A stretch of 64,000 nucleotides of DNA from Colwellia_A sp041890515 (GCA_041890515.1 JASDWX010000059.1:7851-71850), one strand, 5' to 3'. Numbered from the stretch's first letter, positions 45,840 through 54,485 are shown. The notes: a model not told the origin generated them from the sequence alone. Translations and numbers: made by a program.

Positions 45840-45882
45840 AGATACAGTCGAAATTCATTGAGATGTTAGCTCATAATATTTG

Positions 45883-46110
45883 CAGGCATCGCAAGCGTTC
45901 ATTGGTAATCGTAGTCATTGGCAAGTTAAAAGTATGCATTGGTGTTTGATATGACCTGTTAGAAGATGAATTGAACATATGTAAAAGGCAAGTTCTTCTT
46001 GTATCTAATGTGATACACAAAATAACGATAAGACTATTTAAACCGGATGCGACCACGTCGGAGAGTATGGAGCGAAAAAGTAACGGCAAGGCTTGATGAT
46101 GATTATCGGT
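45883..46110 (+). pseudogene. Decayed ISAs1-like transposase (C-terminal part)
   Basis: The plus strand decodes as transposase C-terminus in three frames: QASQAFIGNRSHWQVKSMHW with CL, matching the R-x-HW-x-(I/V)-x-x-x-HW-x-L(D) pattern of ISAs1 transposases; after a frame shift LLEDELNICKRQ and SNVIHKITIRLFKPDATTSE; after another, DDDYR. Several stops and shifts make it non-functional. No terminal inverted repeats were seen. It lies between the FAH gene and the spc operon. Confidence 0.6.
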
Positions 46111-46213
46111 GACCGTCTCAGAATCTGATAGTAAAAGGTGTTGGCCATAGTTTGTAAAGCCATTCGGCCAAATAATATAGCTATTTATTGAAGGTGGCTA
46201 ATGCCTTATAAGC

Positions 46214-46254
46214 AAAAGATAGTTTAATTTTTAACTAATTAAACTATCTCTTTT
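46214..46254. terminator. Hairpin before the spc promoter
   Basis: A perfect 13-bp stem AGATAGTTTAATT (46217-46229) with AATTAAACTATCT (46237-46249), 7-base loop, flanked by AAAA on the left and CTTTT on the right. It looks like a bidirectional terminator and insulates spc from upstream transcription. Confidence 0.65.
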
Positions 46255-46264
46255 AAATGGGTGG

Positions 46265-46273
46265 TGTTATAAT
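46265..46273 (+). promoter_or_regulatory. Extended -10 promoter of the spc operon
   Basis: TGTTATAAT is an extended -10 (TGn plus perfect TATAAT at 46268-46273), followed by the GC-rich discriminator CTCGCGCCC typical of stringently controlled ribosomal promoters. No good -35 was found. rplN starts 117 bases downstream. Confidence 0.65.
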
Positions 46274-46390
46274 CTCGCGCCCTTCGAATTCGAATGTAGA
46301 ATTCAAGGGAAGTAGAAGGCAGTGACGGGTCAAATTTCTGGCCTTAAATTATATCTAATTTTATTTAGATAAATAGCGGAGTAAAACTCA

Positions 46391-46759
46391 ATGATCCAAA
46401 TGCAATCACAATTGAACGTAGCTGATAACAGCGGCGCTCGACGTGTACAATGTATAAAGGTTCTTGGTGGTTCGCACCGTCGCTACGCGCGTATAGGTGA
46501 CATCATTAAAATTGCGGTGAAGGAATCAAATCCTCGCGGCAAAGTTAAAAAAGGTGATGTTCTTACTGCGGTAGTGGTGCGCACTAAGAAAGGTGTTCGT
46601 CGTTCAGATGGTTCTACCATCAGATTTGATGAAAACGCGGCTGTAATGTTAAATGCTAACTTACAACCAATTGGTACTCGTATTTTTGGTCCTGTGACTC
46701 GTGAACTTCGTAATGAAAAGTTCATGAAAATCGTTTCACTTGCACCTGAAGTACTATAA
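46391..46759 (+). CDS. rplN: 50S ribosomal protein L14
   Basis: A 122-residue protein, MIQMQSQLNVADNSGARRVQ start and RIFGPVTRELRNEKFMKIVS end, matching L14 throughout. It is the first gene of the spc operon here. In most gammaproteobacteria rpsQ and the S10 operon lie directly upstream, but these are absent and a private promoter is present instead. Confidence 0.98.
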   Translation: MIQMQSQLNVADNSGARRVQCIKVLGGSHRRYARIGDIIKIAVKESNPRGKVKKGDVLTAVVVRTKKGVRRSDGSTIRFDENAAVMLNANLQPIGTRIFGPVTRELRNEKFMKIVSLAPEVL

Positions 46760-46771
46760 GGAGTCACGATA

Positions 46772-47086
46772 ATGGCATCTAAGATTCGTCGTGATGATGA
46801 AGTTATTGTACTGGCTGGTAAAGACAAGGGTAAGACTGGTAAAGTCACTAAAGTTCTTGTTGATAACGGCAAAGTATTTGTAGAAGGCGTTAACTTAATC
46901 AAAAAGCACACTAAGCCTGTACCTCAGTTACAGCAGCCTGGTGGCATAGTTGAAAAAGAAGCATCTTTACAAGTTTCAAACGTAGCGATTGTTAACCCTA
47001 AAACGGGTAAAGCAGATCGTATAGGTTTTAGAATTGAAGACGGCAAAAAAGTACGTTTCTTCAAATCTAATAACGAACTAGTTTAA
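46772..47086 (+). CDS. rplX: 50S ribosomal protein L24
   Basis: A 104-residue protein with the KOW motif near the start (RRDDEVIVLAGKDKGKTGKV) and RIGFRIEDGKKVRFFKSNNE at the end. L24 starts assembly of the large subunit. It is 12 bases after rplN. Confidence 0.98.
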   Translation: MASKIRRDDEVIVLAGKDKGKTGKVTKVLVDNGKVFVEGVNLIKKHTKPVPQLQQPGGIVEKEASLQVSNVAIVNPKTGKADRIGFRIEDGKKVRFFKSNNELV

Positions 47087-47101
47087 TTATTGGAGTAAAC
47101 G

Positions 47102-47647
47102 ATGGCGAAACTGCATGATTTTTACAAAGATACTATTGTAAACGACCTTCAGACGAAGTTCGAATACAAAAGTGTCATGCAAGTCCCTCGGATTGAAAAG
47201 ATCACCCTTAACATGGGTGTTGGCGAAGCTATTGCTGATAAAAAAGTATTAGACCACGCCACAAATGATCTTACTGCAATCTCAGGACAAAAACCAGTGA
47301 CAACTTTAGCGCGCAAATCTGTTGCGGGCTTCAAGATTCGCGAAGGTTATCCTATTGGTACAAAAGTAACTCTACGTGGCGAACGTATGTGGGAATTTTT
47401 AGAGCGTTTAATTTCGATCTCTATTCCTCGTATCCGCGATTTCCGTGGCCTGAATCCTAAGTCATTCGATGGTCGTGGTAACTACAGCATGGGCGTACGT
47501 GAGCAAATTATCTTCCCTGAAATCGATTATGACAAAATTGATAAGATTCGTGGGATGGATATTACTATCACTACTAGCGCGAAGAATAATGAAGAAGGAC
47601 ACGCTTTATTGTCTGCCTTTAACTTCCCGTTTAAGAACAAGGTGTAG
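47102..47647 (+). CDS. rplE: 50S ribosomal protein L5
   Basis: A 181-residue protein (MAKLHDFYKDTIVNDLQTKF start; KSFDGRGNYSMGVREQIIFP in the second half). L5 binds 5S rRNA. In E. coli the S8 repressor site lies at the start of this gene; the corresponding structure was not worked out here. Confidence 0.98.
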   Translation: MAKLHDFYKDTIVNDLQTKFEYKSVMQVPRIEKITLNMGVGEAIADKKVLDHATNDLTAISGQKPVTTLARKSVAGFKIREGYPIGTKVTLRGERMWEFLERLISISIPRIRDFRGLNPKSFDGRGNYSMGVREQIIFPEIDYDKIDKIRGMDITITTSAKNNEEGHALLSAFNFPFKNKV

Positions 47648-47651
47648 AGTT

Positions 47652-47957
47652 ATGGCTAAAACGTCAATGAAAGCTCGTGAAGCTAAAAGAACCAAATTAG
47701 TAGCACAATATGCCGAAAAGCGTAGTGCATTAAAAGCAATCATCTCTAACGATAATTCTTCTGAAGAAGATCGTTGGGATGCTGTATTGAAACTTCAAAG
47801 TTTACCTCGTGATTCATCAAGTAGTCGTCAACGTAACCGTTGTAATATTACTGGTCGTCCTCATGGTTTCTTACGTAAATTCGGTTTAAGCCGAATCAAA
47901 TTGCGTGAAGCAATGATGCGTGGTGAAGTTCCAGGTCTTAAGAAAGCTAGTTGGTAA
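47652..47957 (+). CDS. rpsN: 30S ribosomal protein S14
   Basis: With ATG at 47652 it has 101 residues (MAKTSMKAREAKRTKLVAQY; tail RKFGLSRIKLREAMMRGEVP). It is the long form without zinc cysteines, as in most gammaproteobacteria. A longer frame running back into rplE is only a shadow. Starts four bases after rplE. Confidence 0.97.
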   Translation: MAKTSMKAREAKRTKLVAQYAEKRSALKAIISNDNSSEEDRWDAVLKLQSLPRDSSSSRQRNRCNITGRPHGFLRKFGLSRIKLREAMMRGEVPGLKKASW

Positions 47958-47976
47958 TTCACGGGAGTAGATTGTT

Positions 47977-48366
47977 ATGATGACTGATCCTATCGCGGAC
48001 ATGTTTACACGCATCCGCAACGGTCAATCTGCAGCAAAAGTTGCAGTTACAATGCCATCTTCTAAAGTAAAAGTTGCTATCGCAAACTTACTTAAAGAAG
48101 AAGGTTATGTATCAGAGTTCACAGTATCAGGTGATGTAAAACCTGAACTATCTGTAACTTTGAAATATTTTGAAGGTAAAGAAGTAATTGAAACGATCAA
48201 GCGTGTTTCACGTCCTGGTCTTCGTATATACAAAAACTGTAATGAACTTCCAAAAGTTCTTGCTGGTATGGGTATTGCGATTGTTTCTACTTCTAAAGGT
48301 CTGATGACTGATCGCGCTGCTCGCTCTGCGGGTATCGGCGGTGAAATCATCGGTTTCGTAGCGTAA
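47977..48366 (+). CDS. rpsH: 30S ribosomal protein S8
   Basis: A 129-residue protein (TDPIADMFTRIRNGQSAAKV; tail STSKGLMTDRAARSAGIGGE). Two ATGs in tandem (47977, 47980) are possible starts. S8 binds helix 21 of 16S rRNA and is the usual spc repressor. Confidence 0.98.
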   Translation: MMTDPIADMFTRIRNGQSAAKVAVTMPSSKVKVAIANLLKEEGYVSEFTVSGDVKPELSVTLKYFEGKEVIETIKRVSRPGLRIYKNCNELPKVLAGMGIAIVSTSKGLMTDRAARSAGIGGEIIGFVA

Positions 48367-48376
48367 GGAGAAATAT

Positions 48377-48910
48377 ATGTCTCGTGTTGCAAAAGCACAT
48401 GTCGTTGTTCCTGCTGGCGTTACTGTTACGTTGTCAGGTCAAGATATACAAGTTAAAGGTCCAATGGGCGAATTATCTCGCACGATCCATAGTGACGTTG
48501 TTGTTTCTCAAGAAGAAAACAGCATCATTACTAATATCGTTGCTGATGTTAAAGGCGCTTGGGCTCAGGCCGGTACTTCACGTTCTTTAATCAATAATAT
48601 GGTTGAAGGTGTTAGTAAAGGCTATGTGAAAACATTGTTATTAAACGGTGTTGGTTACCGAGCTAAAGCTGCTGGTAAGTCATTGAACTTATCTTTAGGT
48701 TTATCGCATCCGGTAAATCACGCAATCCCTGAAGGGATTACCGTTGAAACTCCTAGTCAAACTGAAATCATACTGAAAGGTGCTGATAAACAGTTGGTTG
48801 GTCAAGTTGCTGCAGACATTCGTTCATACCGTAAACCTGAGCCTTATAAAGGTAAAGGGATTCGCTATAGTGATGAAGTTGTTCGCCGTAAAGAAGCTAA
48901 GAAGAAGTAG
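48377..48910 (+). CDS. rplF: 50S ribosomal protein L6
   Basis: A 177-residue protein (SRVAKAHVVVPAGVTVTLSG; C-terminal RKPEPYKGKGIRYSDEVVRR), two tandem L6 domains. It follows rpsH by 10 bases with AAGGAG as ribosome site. Confidence 0.98.
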   Translation: MSRVAKAHVVVPAGVTVTLSGQDIQVKGPMGELSRTIHSDVVVSQEENSIITNIVADVKGAWAQAGTSRSLINNMVEGVSKGYVKTLLLNGVGYRAKAAGKSLNLSLGLSHPVNHAIPEGITVETPSQTEIILKGADKQLVGQVAADIRSYRKPEPYKGKGIRYSDEVVRRKEAKKK

Positions 48911-48919
48911 GGTTATACT

Positions 48920-49273
48920 ATGGATAAGAAAACATCTCGTTTGCGCAGAGCTAAACGCTCTCGTGCAAAAATTAGCGAGTTGGGTGCGAATCGTTTAGTT
49001 GTATTTCGTACTCCTCGTCACATTTACGCGCAATTGATCGCTCCAACTGGTTCTGAGGTTATCGCATCAGCGTCAACTTTAGACAAAGAAATTAGTGCTC
49101 AGTTAGAAAAAACAGGTAACGTAGCAGCAGCTACAGTTGTAGGTACAGCAATTGCTGAACGTGCAGTAGCTAAAGGCATCACAAGCATTGCTTTTGATCG
49201 CTCTGGTTTTCGTTACCATGGTCGCGTAAAAGCGTTAGCAGAAGCAGCTCGTGAAGCTGGTTTGCAGTTTTAG
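48920..49273 (+). CDS. rplR: 50S ribosomal protein L18
   Basis: A 117-residue protein (LRRAKRSRAKISELGANRLV; tail FDRSGFRYHGRVKALAEAAR), which binds 5S rRNA with L5. It is nine bases after rplF. Confidence 0.98.
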   Translation: MDKKTSRLRRAKRSRAKISELGANRLVVFRTPRHIYAQLIAPTGSEVIASASTLDKEISAQLEKTGNVAAATVVGTAIAERAVAKGITSIAFDRSGFRYHGRVKALAEAAREAGLQF

Positions 49274-49282
49274 GGGTTGATA

Positions 49283-49792
49283 ATGGCTAATCATAATCAA
49301 GAAAACTCACAACAAAGTGATATGGCTGAAAAGCTAATCGCAGTTAACCGCGTTTCAAAAGTGGTTAAAGGTGGTCGCATATTCAGTTTTACTGCTCTTA
49401 CAGTAGTTGGTGATGGTGCTGGTCGCGTTGGTTTTGGATACGGTAAAGCACGTGAAGTGCCTGCTGCAATCCAGAAAGCAATGGAAAAAGCACGCCGTAA
49501 CATAGTAACCGTTGATTTGAAGGGTACTACTCTTCAGCATGTCATTATTGGCAAGCACTCTGGTTCTAAAGTTTACATGCAACCAGCTTCTGAAGGTACA
49601 GGTATCATCGCCGGTGGCGCGATGCGTGCAGTACTAGAAGTTGCAGGTGTTCAGAACGTATTGTCTAAGGCATACGGTTCTACTAACCCGATCAACGTAG
49701 TTCGTGCTACTGTTTCAGCTCTTGCGAATATGAAGTCGCCGGCAGGTGTTGCAGCTAAGCGTGGCAAAACCGTTGCAGACATACTGGGGTAA
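49283..49792 (+). CDS. rpsE: 30S ribosomal protein S5
   Basis: With ATG at 49283, after AGGGG, the protein has 169 residues. KLIAVNRVSKVVKGGRIFSF is the RNA-binding domain and AAIQKAMEKARRNIVTVDL leads to the second domain. The N-terminus (MANHNQENSQQSD) is slightly longer than in E. coli. The TTG at 49277 is open but weaker. Confidence 0.97.
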   Translation: MANHNQENSQQSDMAEKLIAVNRVSKVVKGGRIFSFTALTVVGDGAGRVGFGYGKAREVPAAIQKAMEKARRNIVTVDLKGTTLQHVIIGKHSGSKVYMQPASEGTGIIAGGAMRAVLEVAGVQNVLSKAYGSTNPINVVRATVSALANMKSPAGVAAKRGKTVADILG

Positions 49793-49798
49793 TTGAGC

Positions 49799-49978
49799 AT
49801 GGCTAAAACAGTAAAAGTAACTCAAATGAAAAGTTCTATCGGTCGTTTACCGAAGCATAGAGCTACATTAAGAGGTCTTGGATTACGTCGTATTCGTCAA
49901 ACAGTAGAGTTAGAAGATACTCCATCTGTACGCGGTATGATTAACACAGTATCTTATATGGTTAAGGTGGAGGACTAA
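49799..49978 (+). CDS. rpmD: 50S ribosomal protein L30
   Basis: A 59-residue protein (MAKTVKVTQMKSSIGRLPKH; tail SVRGMINTVSYMVKVED). The ATG at 49799 is the family start; two further upstream codons are only an open-frame extension. It lies in the tight rpsE-rpmD-rplO run. Confidence 0.96.
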   Translation: MAKTVKVTQMKSSIGRLPKHRATLRGLGLRRIRQTVELEDTPSVRGMINTVSYMVKVED

Positions 49979-49980
49979 TT

Positions 49981-50415
49981 ATGCATTTAAATACTTTATC
50001 TCCTGCACCAGGTGCAAAGAAAGCTAAGAAGCGATGTGGTCGCGGTATTGGTTCTGGCATTGGTAAGACAGGTGGACGTGGTCACAAAGGTCAGAAATCT
50101 CGTTCTGGCGGTAGTGTACGTCCAGGTTTCGAAGGTGGTCAAATGCCATTGAAACAACGTTTACCTAAGTTTGGTTTCACGTCACGTAAATCTTTAGTTC
50201 GCGCTGAAGTACGTTTACATGAACTAAACATCATCACTGGTGATGTTGTCGATATCTTTGCTCTTAAAGATGCAAACCTAATTACACGTAACATCAAAAC
50301 AGCAAAAATCATGTTGTCTGGTGAAATTAACCGTCCAATTACGGTTCGTGGTTTAGGTGTTACTAAAGGCGCACGTGCAGCTATTGAAGCTGCTGGCGGA
50401 AAAATCGAGGAATAG
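49981..50415 (+). CDS. rplO: 50S ribosomal protein L15
   Basis: A 144-residue protein (MHLNTLSPAPGAKKAKKRCG; glycine-rich GRGHKGQKSRSGGSVRPGFE). It follows rpmD by two bases and precedes secY by six. Confidence 0.98.
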   Translation: MHLNTLSPAPGAKKAKKRCGRGIGSGIGKTGGRGHKGQKSRSGGSVRPGFEGGQMPLKQRLPKFGFTSRKSLVRAEVRLHELNIITGDVVDIFALKDANLITRNIKTAKIMLSGEINRPITVRGLGVTKGARAAIEAAGGKIEE

Positions 50416-50421
50416 TACAGC

Positions 50422-51750
50422 ATGGCTACACCAGGAATGGCTACTTCACAAAGTAGTAAAGGCGCAGGCGGTTTGTCTGAGCTTAAGCAAAGATTATGGT
50501 TTGTTCTCGGTGCACTTATAGTGTTTCGTTTAGGATCATTTGTGCCAATCCCTGGTATTGACGCCGCTGTATTAGCTCAGTTGTTTGAACAACAAAAGGG
50601 CACCATTGTAGAGATGTTTAACATGTTCTCTGGTGGTGCTCTTGAGCGAGCCTCTGTATTGGCACTTGGTATTATGCCGTACATTTCAGCTTCAATAATT
50701 ATGCAATTGCTTACGGTCATGCACCCGGCAATGGCAGAATTAAAAAAAGAAGGTGAAGCTGGACGACGTAAAATCAGTCAATACACCCGCTACGGCACGT
50801 TAGTTCTAGCGACAGTACAATCAATTGCAATTGCAAGAAGTTTACCAGGAATGATGCCGGGTCTAGTAATGGACGCAGGTTTTGGTTTCTACTTTGCTGC
50901 AGTGGTAAGTTTAGTAACTGGTACCATGTTTTTAATGTGGTTAGGTGAACAAATTACAGAACGCGGTATTGGTAACGGTATTTCAATCTTAATATTTGCA
51001 GGTATCGTTGCTGGCATGCCTTCAGCTGTTGCTCAAACAGCAGAGATGGCGCGTCAAGGTGAATTGCACTTATTAGTATTATTGTTGATGTGTGTCATAG
51101 TATTTGCTGTAACATTTTTTGTAGTATTTGTGGAACGTGGTCAACGACGTATTGTTGTTAACTATGCTAAGCGTCAGCAAGGCCGTAAGGTTTTCGCTGC
51201 ACAAAGCACGCATTTACCACTAAAAGTAAATATGGCTGGTGTTATACCACCAATCTTTGCATCAAGTATTATTTTGTTTCCAGGCACTCTAGCGAGTTGG
51301 TTTGGACAAGGTGAAGGTGCGGTTGCTGACTTTTTACAAGAAGTATCTATTGCTATTTCTCCAGGTCAGCCTCTGTATGTAATGTTACTTGCAGCAGCGA
51401 TAATATTTTTCTGTTTTTTTTACACGGCACTTGTTTTCAATCCGCGTGAAACTGCAGATAACCTAAAAAAATCAGGTGCGTTTATTCCTGGGATACGTCC
51501 TGGTGAGCAAACGTCTAAATATATAGATAAAGTTATGACACGTTTAACCCTAGCGGGTGCGATGTATATTACCTTTATTTGTTTGGTACCTCAGTTCATG
51601 ATCATCGCGTGGGACGTACAGTTCTATTTTGGTGGTACATCATTACTTATTATTGTAGTGGTTATTATGGACTTTATGGCACAAGTACAAACTCATATGA
51701 TGTCTCATCAATATGACAATGTGCTTAAGAAAGCTAACTTAAAAGGTTAG
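50422..51750 (+). CDS. secY: Preprotein translocase channel subunit SecY
   Basis: A 442-residue protein with ten membrane helices forming the SecYEG pore. The plug/TM2 region (EMFNMFSGGALERASVLALG), SQYTRYGTLVLATVQ and the cytoplasmic FVERGQRRIVVNYAKRQQGR loop that meets SecA and ribosomes are all present. secE lies later in the window. Confidence 0.98.
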   Translation: MATPGMATSQSSKGAGGLSELKQRLWFVLGALIVFRLGSFVPIPGIDAAVLAQLFEQQKGTIVEMFNMFSGGALERASVLALGIMPYISASIIMQLLTVMHPAMAELKKEGEAGRRKISQYTRYGTLVLATVQSIAIARSLPGMMPGLVMDAGFGFYFAAVVSLVTGTMFLMWLGEQITERGIGNGISILIFAGIVAGMPSAVAQTAEMARQGELHLLVLLLMCVIVFAVTFFVVFVERGQRRIVVNYAKRQQGRKVFAAQSTHLPLKVNMAGVIPPIFASSIILFPGTLASWFGQGEGAVADFLQEVSIAISPGQPLYVMLLAAAIIFFCFFYTALVFNPRETADNLKKSGAFIPGIRPGEQTSKYIDKVMTRLTLAGAMYITFICLVPQFMIIAWDVQFYFGGTSLLIIVVVIMDFMAQVQTHMMSHQYDNVLKKANLKG

Positions 51751-51788
51751 GTCTTAAGGCTTAACTCAATAGGTAAACGGAGTATAAA

Positions 51789-51902
51789 ATGAAAGTACGT
51801 GCATCCGTAAAAAAGATTTGTCGTAATTGTAAAGTGGTTAAACGCAAAGGCGTAGTACGCATTCTTTGTGTAGAACCAAAGCACAAACAAAGACAAGGTT
51901 AA
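51789..51902 (+). CDS. rpmJ: 50S ribosomal protein L36
   Basis: A 37-residue protein, MKVRASVKKICRNCKVVKRK, then GVVRILCVEPKHKQRQG. Cys11, Cys14, Cys27 and His32 form the zinc ribbon of the C+ form. It lies 38 bases after secY with AACGGAG as ribosome site. Confidence 0.97.
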   Translation: MKVRASVKKICRNCKVVKRKGVVRILCVEPKHKQRQG

Positions 51903-51921
51903 TCTTAGATTCATCTAAGAT
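51902..51921 (+). terminator. Hairpin after rpmJ
   Basis: Perfect 8-bp stem ATCTTAGA with TCTAAGAT, loop TTCA, at the end of rpmJ. There is no immediate T run, so it is a weak terminator or a processing hairpin between the spc and alpha transcripts. Confidence 0.4.
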
Positions 51922-51964
51922 AACAGCAATATCTTTTAGAAGTAGCATTGTGCAGAAAATTCTG

Positions 51965-51970
51965 TATAAT
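51965..51970 (+). promoter_or_regulatory. -10 box of the alpha operon promoter
   Basis: Perfect TATAAT preceded by TG, followed by the discriminator GCCGC. A convincing -35 is not visible at 17 bases. It stands just before the S4 regulatory leader. Confidence 0.5.
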
Positions 51971-51989
51971 GCCGCTTCGATTTGCAAAA

Positions 51990-52066
51990 AAGAATACAGG
52001 TTGGGTATCCTAACGGGCTTTCCAACTTGATGAATTTTAACTTAAATAGGAGATGTGTTTAGTGGC
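51990..52066 (+). ncRNA. Alpha operon leader (S4-binding pseudoknot, Alpha_RBS type)
   Basis: The leader contains GGTATCCTAACGGGCTTTCC (52004-52023), matching the conserved core of the E. coli alpha-operon leader (GAGTATCC...ACGGGCTT), then AGGAG and the GTG start of rpsM. Known function: S4 binds this pseudoknot and blocks translation of rpsM and following genes. Confidence 0.8.
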
Positions 52067-52418
52067 CCGTATCGCTGGCATTAACATCCCTGATCGTAAG
52101 CATGCAGTAATCGCCATTACTGCGATTTACGGTATCGGAGCTACTCGCGCAAAAGCAATTTGTGCAGCAGCCGGTATCGCAGAATCAACGAAGATCAGTG
52201 AATTAGACGAAGCAAATATTGATTTGCTACGTGCTGAAGTGGATAAATACACCGTAGAAGGTGATTTACGCCGTGAAGTTTCAATGAATATTAAACGTCT
52301 TATGGATTTAGGTTGTTACCGTGGCATACGCCATCGTCGCAGTCTTCCTTTACGTGGTCAACGCACTAAAACAAATGCGCGTACCCGTAAAGGTCCTCGT
52401 AAGCCAATTAAGAAGTAG
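52062..52418 (+). CDS. rpsM: 30S ribosomal protein S13
   Basis: A 118-residue protein (ARIAGINIPDRKHAVIAITA; tail RGQRTKTNARTRKGPRKPIK). The GTG at 52062 is the family start, nine bases after AGGAG; an ATG three codons earlier lies one base from AGGAG and cannot be used. GTG is also the start in E. coli and sits inside the S4 pseudoknot. Confidence 0.97.
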   Translation: MARIAGINIPDRKHAVIAITAIYGIGATRAKAICAAAGIAESTKISELDEANIDLLRAEVDKYTVEGDLRREVSMNIKRLMDLGCYRGIRHRRSLPLRGQRTKTNARTRKGPRKPIKK

Positions 52419-52428
52419 GAACTAGACA

Positions 52429-52818
52429 ATGGCTAAAACACCTGTACGTACGCGTAAACGCGTAAAAAAACAAGTTGCTGATGGCATGGCTCATATCCAC
52501 GCCTCTTTCAACAACACAATCGTAACTCTTACAGATCGTCAAGGTAATGCTTTATCTTGGGCAACTGCAGGTGGTTCAGGTTTTCGTGGTTCACGTAAAT
52601 CTACCCCTTTTGCTGCTCAGGTAGCTGCAGACCGCGCTGGCGCCGCTGCAAAAGAGTTTGGTTTGAAGAATATTGAAGTGTTCGTTAAAGGCCCAGGACC
52701 AGGACGTGAGTCTGCAATCCGTGCTTTAAATGCTGCTGGTTTTAAAATCACCAACATTACTGACGTTACACCTATTCCTCATAATGGTTGTCGTCCTCCT
52801 AAGAAACGTCGCGTTTAA
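52429..52818 (+). CDS. rpsK: 30S ribosomal protein S11
   Basis: A 129-residue protein (HIHASFNNTIVTLTDRQGNA; tail VTPIPHNGCRPPKKRRV), part of the platform near the mRNA exit. It is ten bases after rpsM. Confidence 0.98.
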   Translation: MAKTPVRTRKRVKKQVADGMAHIHASFNNTIVTLTDRQGNALSWATAGGSGFRGSRKSTPFAAQVAADRAGAAAKEFGLKNIEVFVKGPGPGRESAIRALNAAGFKITNITDVTPIPHNGCRPPKKRRV

Positions 52819-52850
52819 TCGTACTTTTTTAGGATAGTTGGAGAAAGAAA

Positions 52851-53471
52851 ATGGCTAGATATTTAGGTCCTAAGTTAAAGCTTTGTCGTCGCGAAGGAAC
52901 AGATTTGTTTCTTAAAAGCGGTGTTAGAGCAATTGACACTAAATGTAAAATCGAAACAATACCAGGTCAGCACGGCGCACGTCGCGGTCGTTTGTCTGAC
53001 TACGGTGTTCAGCTGAGTGAAAAACAAAAAGTTCGTCGTATATATGGCGTACTAGAAAAAAAATTCCGTAATTACTATAAAGAATCGGCTCGTTTGAAAG
53101 GTAATACAGGTGAAAACTTGTTACAACTTTTAGAGAAACGTCTTGACAATGTAGTATACCGTATGGGTTACGCAAGTACTCGTGCTGAAGCTCGTCAACT
53201 TGTTAGCCATAAAGCTATCGTAGTTAACGGCGTAGTTGTTAATATTCCATCTTTCAATGTTAAAGCTGAAGATGCAGTTTCTATTCGTGAGAAATCTAAA
53301 ACTCAAGCACGTATTATCGCTGCTTTAGAATTAGCTGAACAACGTGAGAAGCCAGTCTGGGTTGAAGTAGATAACAAGAAACTTGAAGGCGTTTTCAAAC
53401 GTGTTCCTGATCGTTCTGACTTGTCTGCTGAAATTAATGAACAGTTAATTGTTGAACTTTACTCTAAGTAA
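52851..53471 (+). CDS. rpsD: 30S ribosomal protein S4
   Basis: A 206-residue protein with the S4 RNA-binding domain (LEKRLDNVVYRMGYASTRAE ... QLVSHKAIVVNG). It binds the 5' domain of 16S rRNA and represses this operon through the leader at 51990-52066. Confidence 0.98.
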   Translation: MARYLGPKLKLCRREGTDLFLKSGVRAIDTKCKIETIPGQHGARRGRLSDYGVQLSEKQKVRRIYGVLEKKFRNYYKESARLKGNTGENLLQLLEKRLDNVVYRMGYASTRAEARQLVSHKAIVVNGVVVNIPSFNVKAEDAVSIREKSKTQARIIAALELAEQREKPVWVEVDNKKLEGVFKRVPDRSDLSAEINEQLIVELYSK

Positions 53472-53495
53472 AGTAGCACTTAAGAGAGGACATAT

Positions 53496-54485
53496 ATGCA
53501 GGGTTCTGTAACCGAATTCCTTAGACCACGATTGGTTGGTATTGAAACCGTTAGTGCTACTCGTGCTAAGGTAACTTTAGAGCCATTAGAACGTGGTTTT
53601 GGTCATACTTTAGGTAATGCGTTACGTCGCATTCTTTTATCTTCAATGCCAGGTTGTGCTGTAACTGAAGTTGAGATTGACGGCGTTCTACACGAATACA
53701 GTAGTAAAGAAGGTGTTCAAGAAGACATCATCGAAATATTGTTGAACCTTAAGGGGCTAGCTATAAGTTTAGAAGGTAAAAACGAAGCTGTTATTACTTT
53801 AACTAAATCCGGTGAAGGCCCTGTAACGGCAGCTGATATCCAGCATGATGGAGATGTAGAAATTGCAAATCCTGGTCATGTAATCTGTAATTTAACAGGT
53901 GATGGATCTATCAGTATGCGTATCAAAATTGAAATGGGACGTGGTTATGTTCCTGCTTCAGTTAGACGCGATGCCGAAGACGAAGATCGTGCAATCGGAC
54001 GTTTGTTAGTTGATGCTTCATTCAGTCCAGTTGTAAGAATTGCCTACGATGTTGACTCTGCCCGAGTTGAACAACGTACTGATTTAGACAAACTTGTACT
54101 TGATATGGAAACCAATGGTACATTGGATCCAGAAGAGGCTATTCGTCGTGCTTCAACAATTTTAGCTGAGCAGCTAGATGCGTTTGTAGAATTGCGTGAT
54201 ATTAAAGAAGTAGAGCAAGTAGAAGCTAAACCGCTATTTGACCCTATTTTGCTTCGTCCAGTAGATGATCTTGAATTAACAGTTCGTTCAGCAAACTGCT
54301 TAAAAGCAGAAGCAATTCAATATATTGGCGATTTAGTACAGCGTGCAGAAGTTGAGCTTCTTAAAACACCTAATTTAGGCAAGAAGTCTCTAACAGAAAT
54401 CAAAGACGTTTTAGCGTCTCGTGGTTTATCTTTAGGTATGCGCCTTGAAAATTGGCCGCCTGAAAGCATTGCTGATAACGACTAA
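53496..54485 (+). CDS. rpoA: RNA polymerase alpha subunit
   Basis: A 329-residue protein: N-terminal dimerisation domain (FGHTLGNALRRILLSSMPGC), linker and C-terminal domain with the UP-element/CRP-contact helices (NCLKAEAIQYIGDLVQRAEV; LGMRLENWPP). Length equals E. coli RpoA. Confidence 0.99.
   Translation: MQGSVTEFLRPRLVGIETVSATRAKVTLEPLERGFGHTLGNALRRILLSSMPGCAVTEVEIDGVLHEYSSKEGVQEDIIEILLNLKGLAISLEGKNEAVITLTKSGEGPVTAADIQHDGDVEIANPGHVICNLTGDGSISMRIKIEMGRGYVPASVRRDAEDEDRAIGRLLVDASFSPVVRIAYDVDSARVEQRTDLDKLVLDMETNGTLDPEEAIRRASTILAEQLDAFVELRDIKEVEQVEAKPLFDPILLRPVDDLELTVRSANCLKAEAIQYIGDLVQRAEVELLKTPNLGKKSLTEIKDVLASRGLSLGMRLENWPPESIADND

Noticed and set aside
45871..46089. 72-codon minus-strand frame
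   Set aside because: It lies exactly antisense to the transposase relic, and its composition is not protein-like. Taken as a shadow of the relic.
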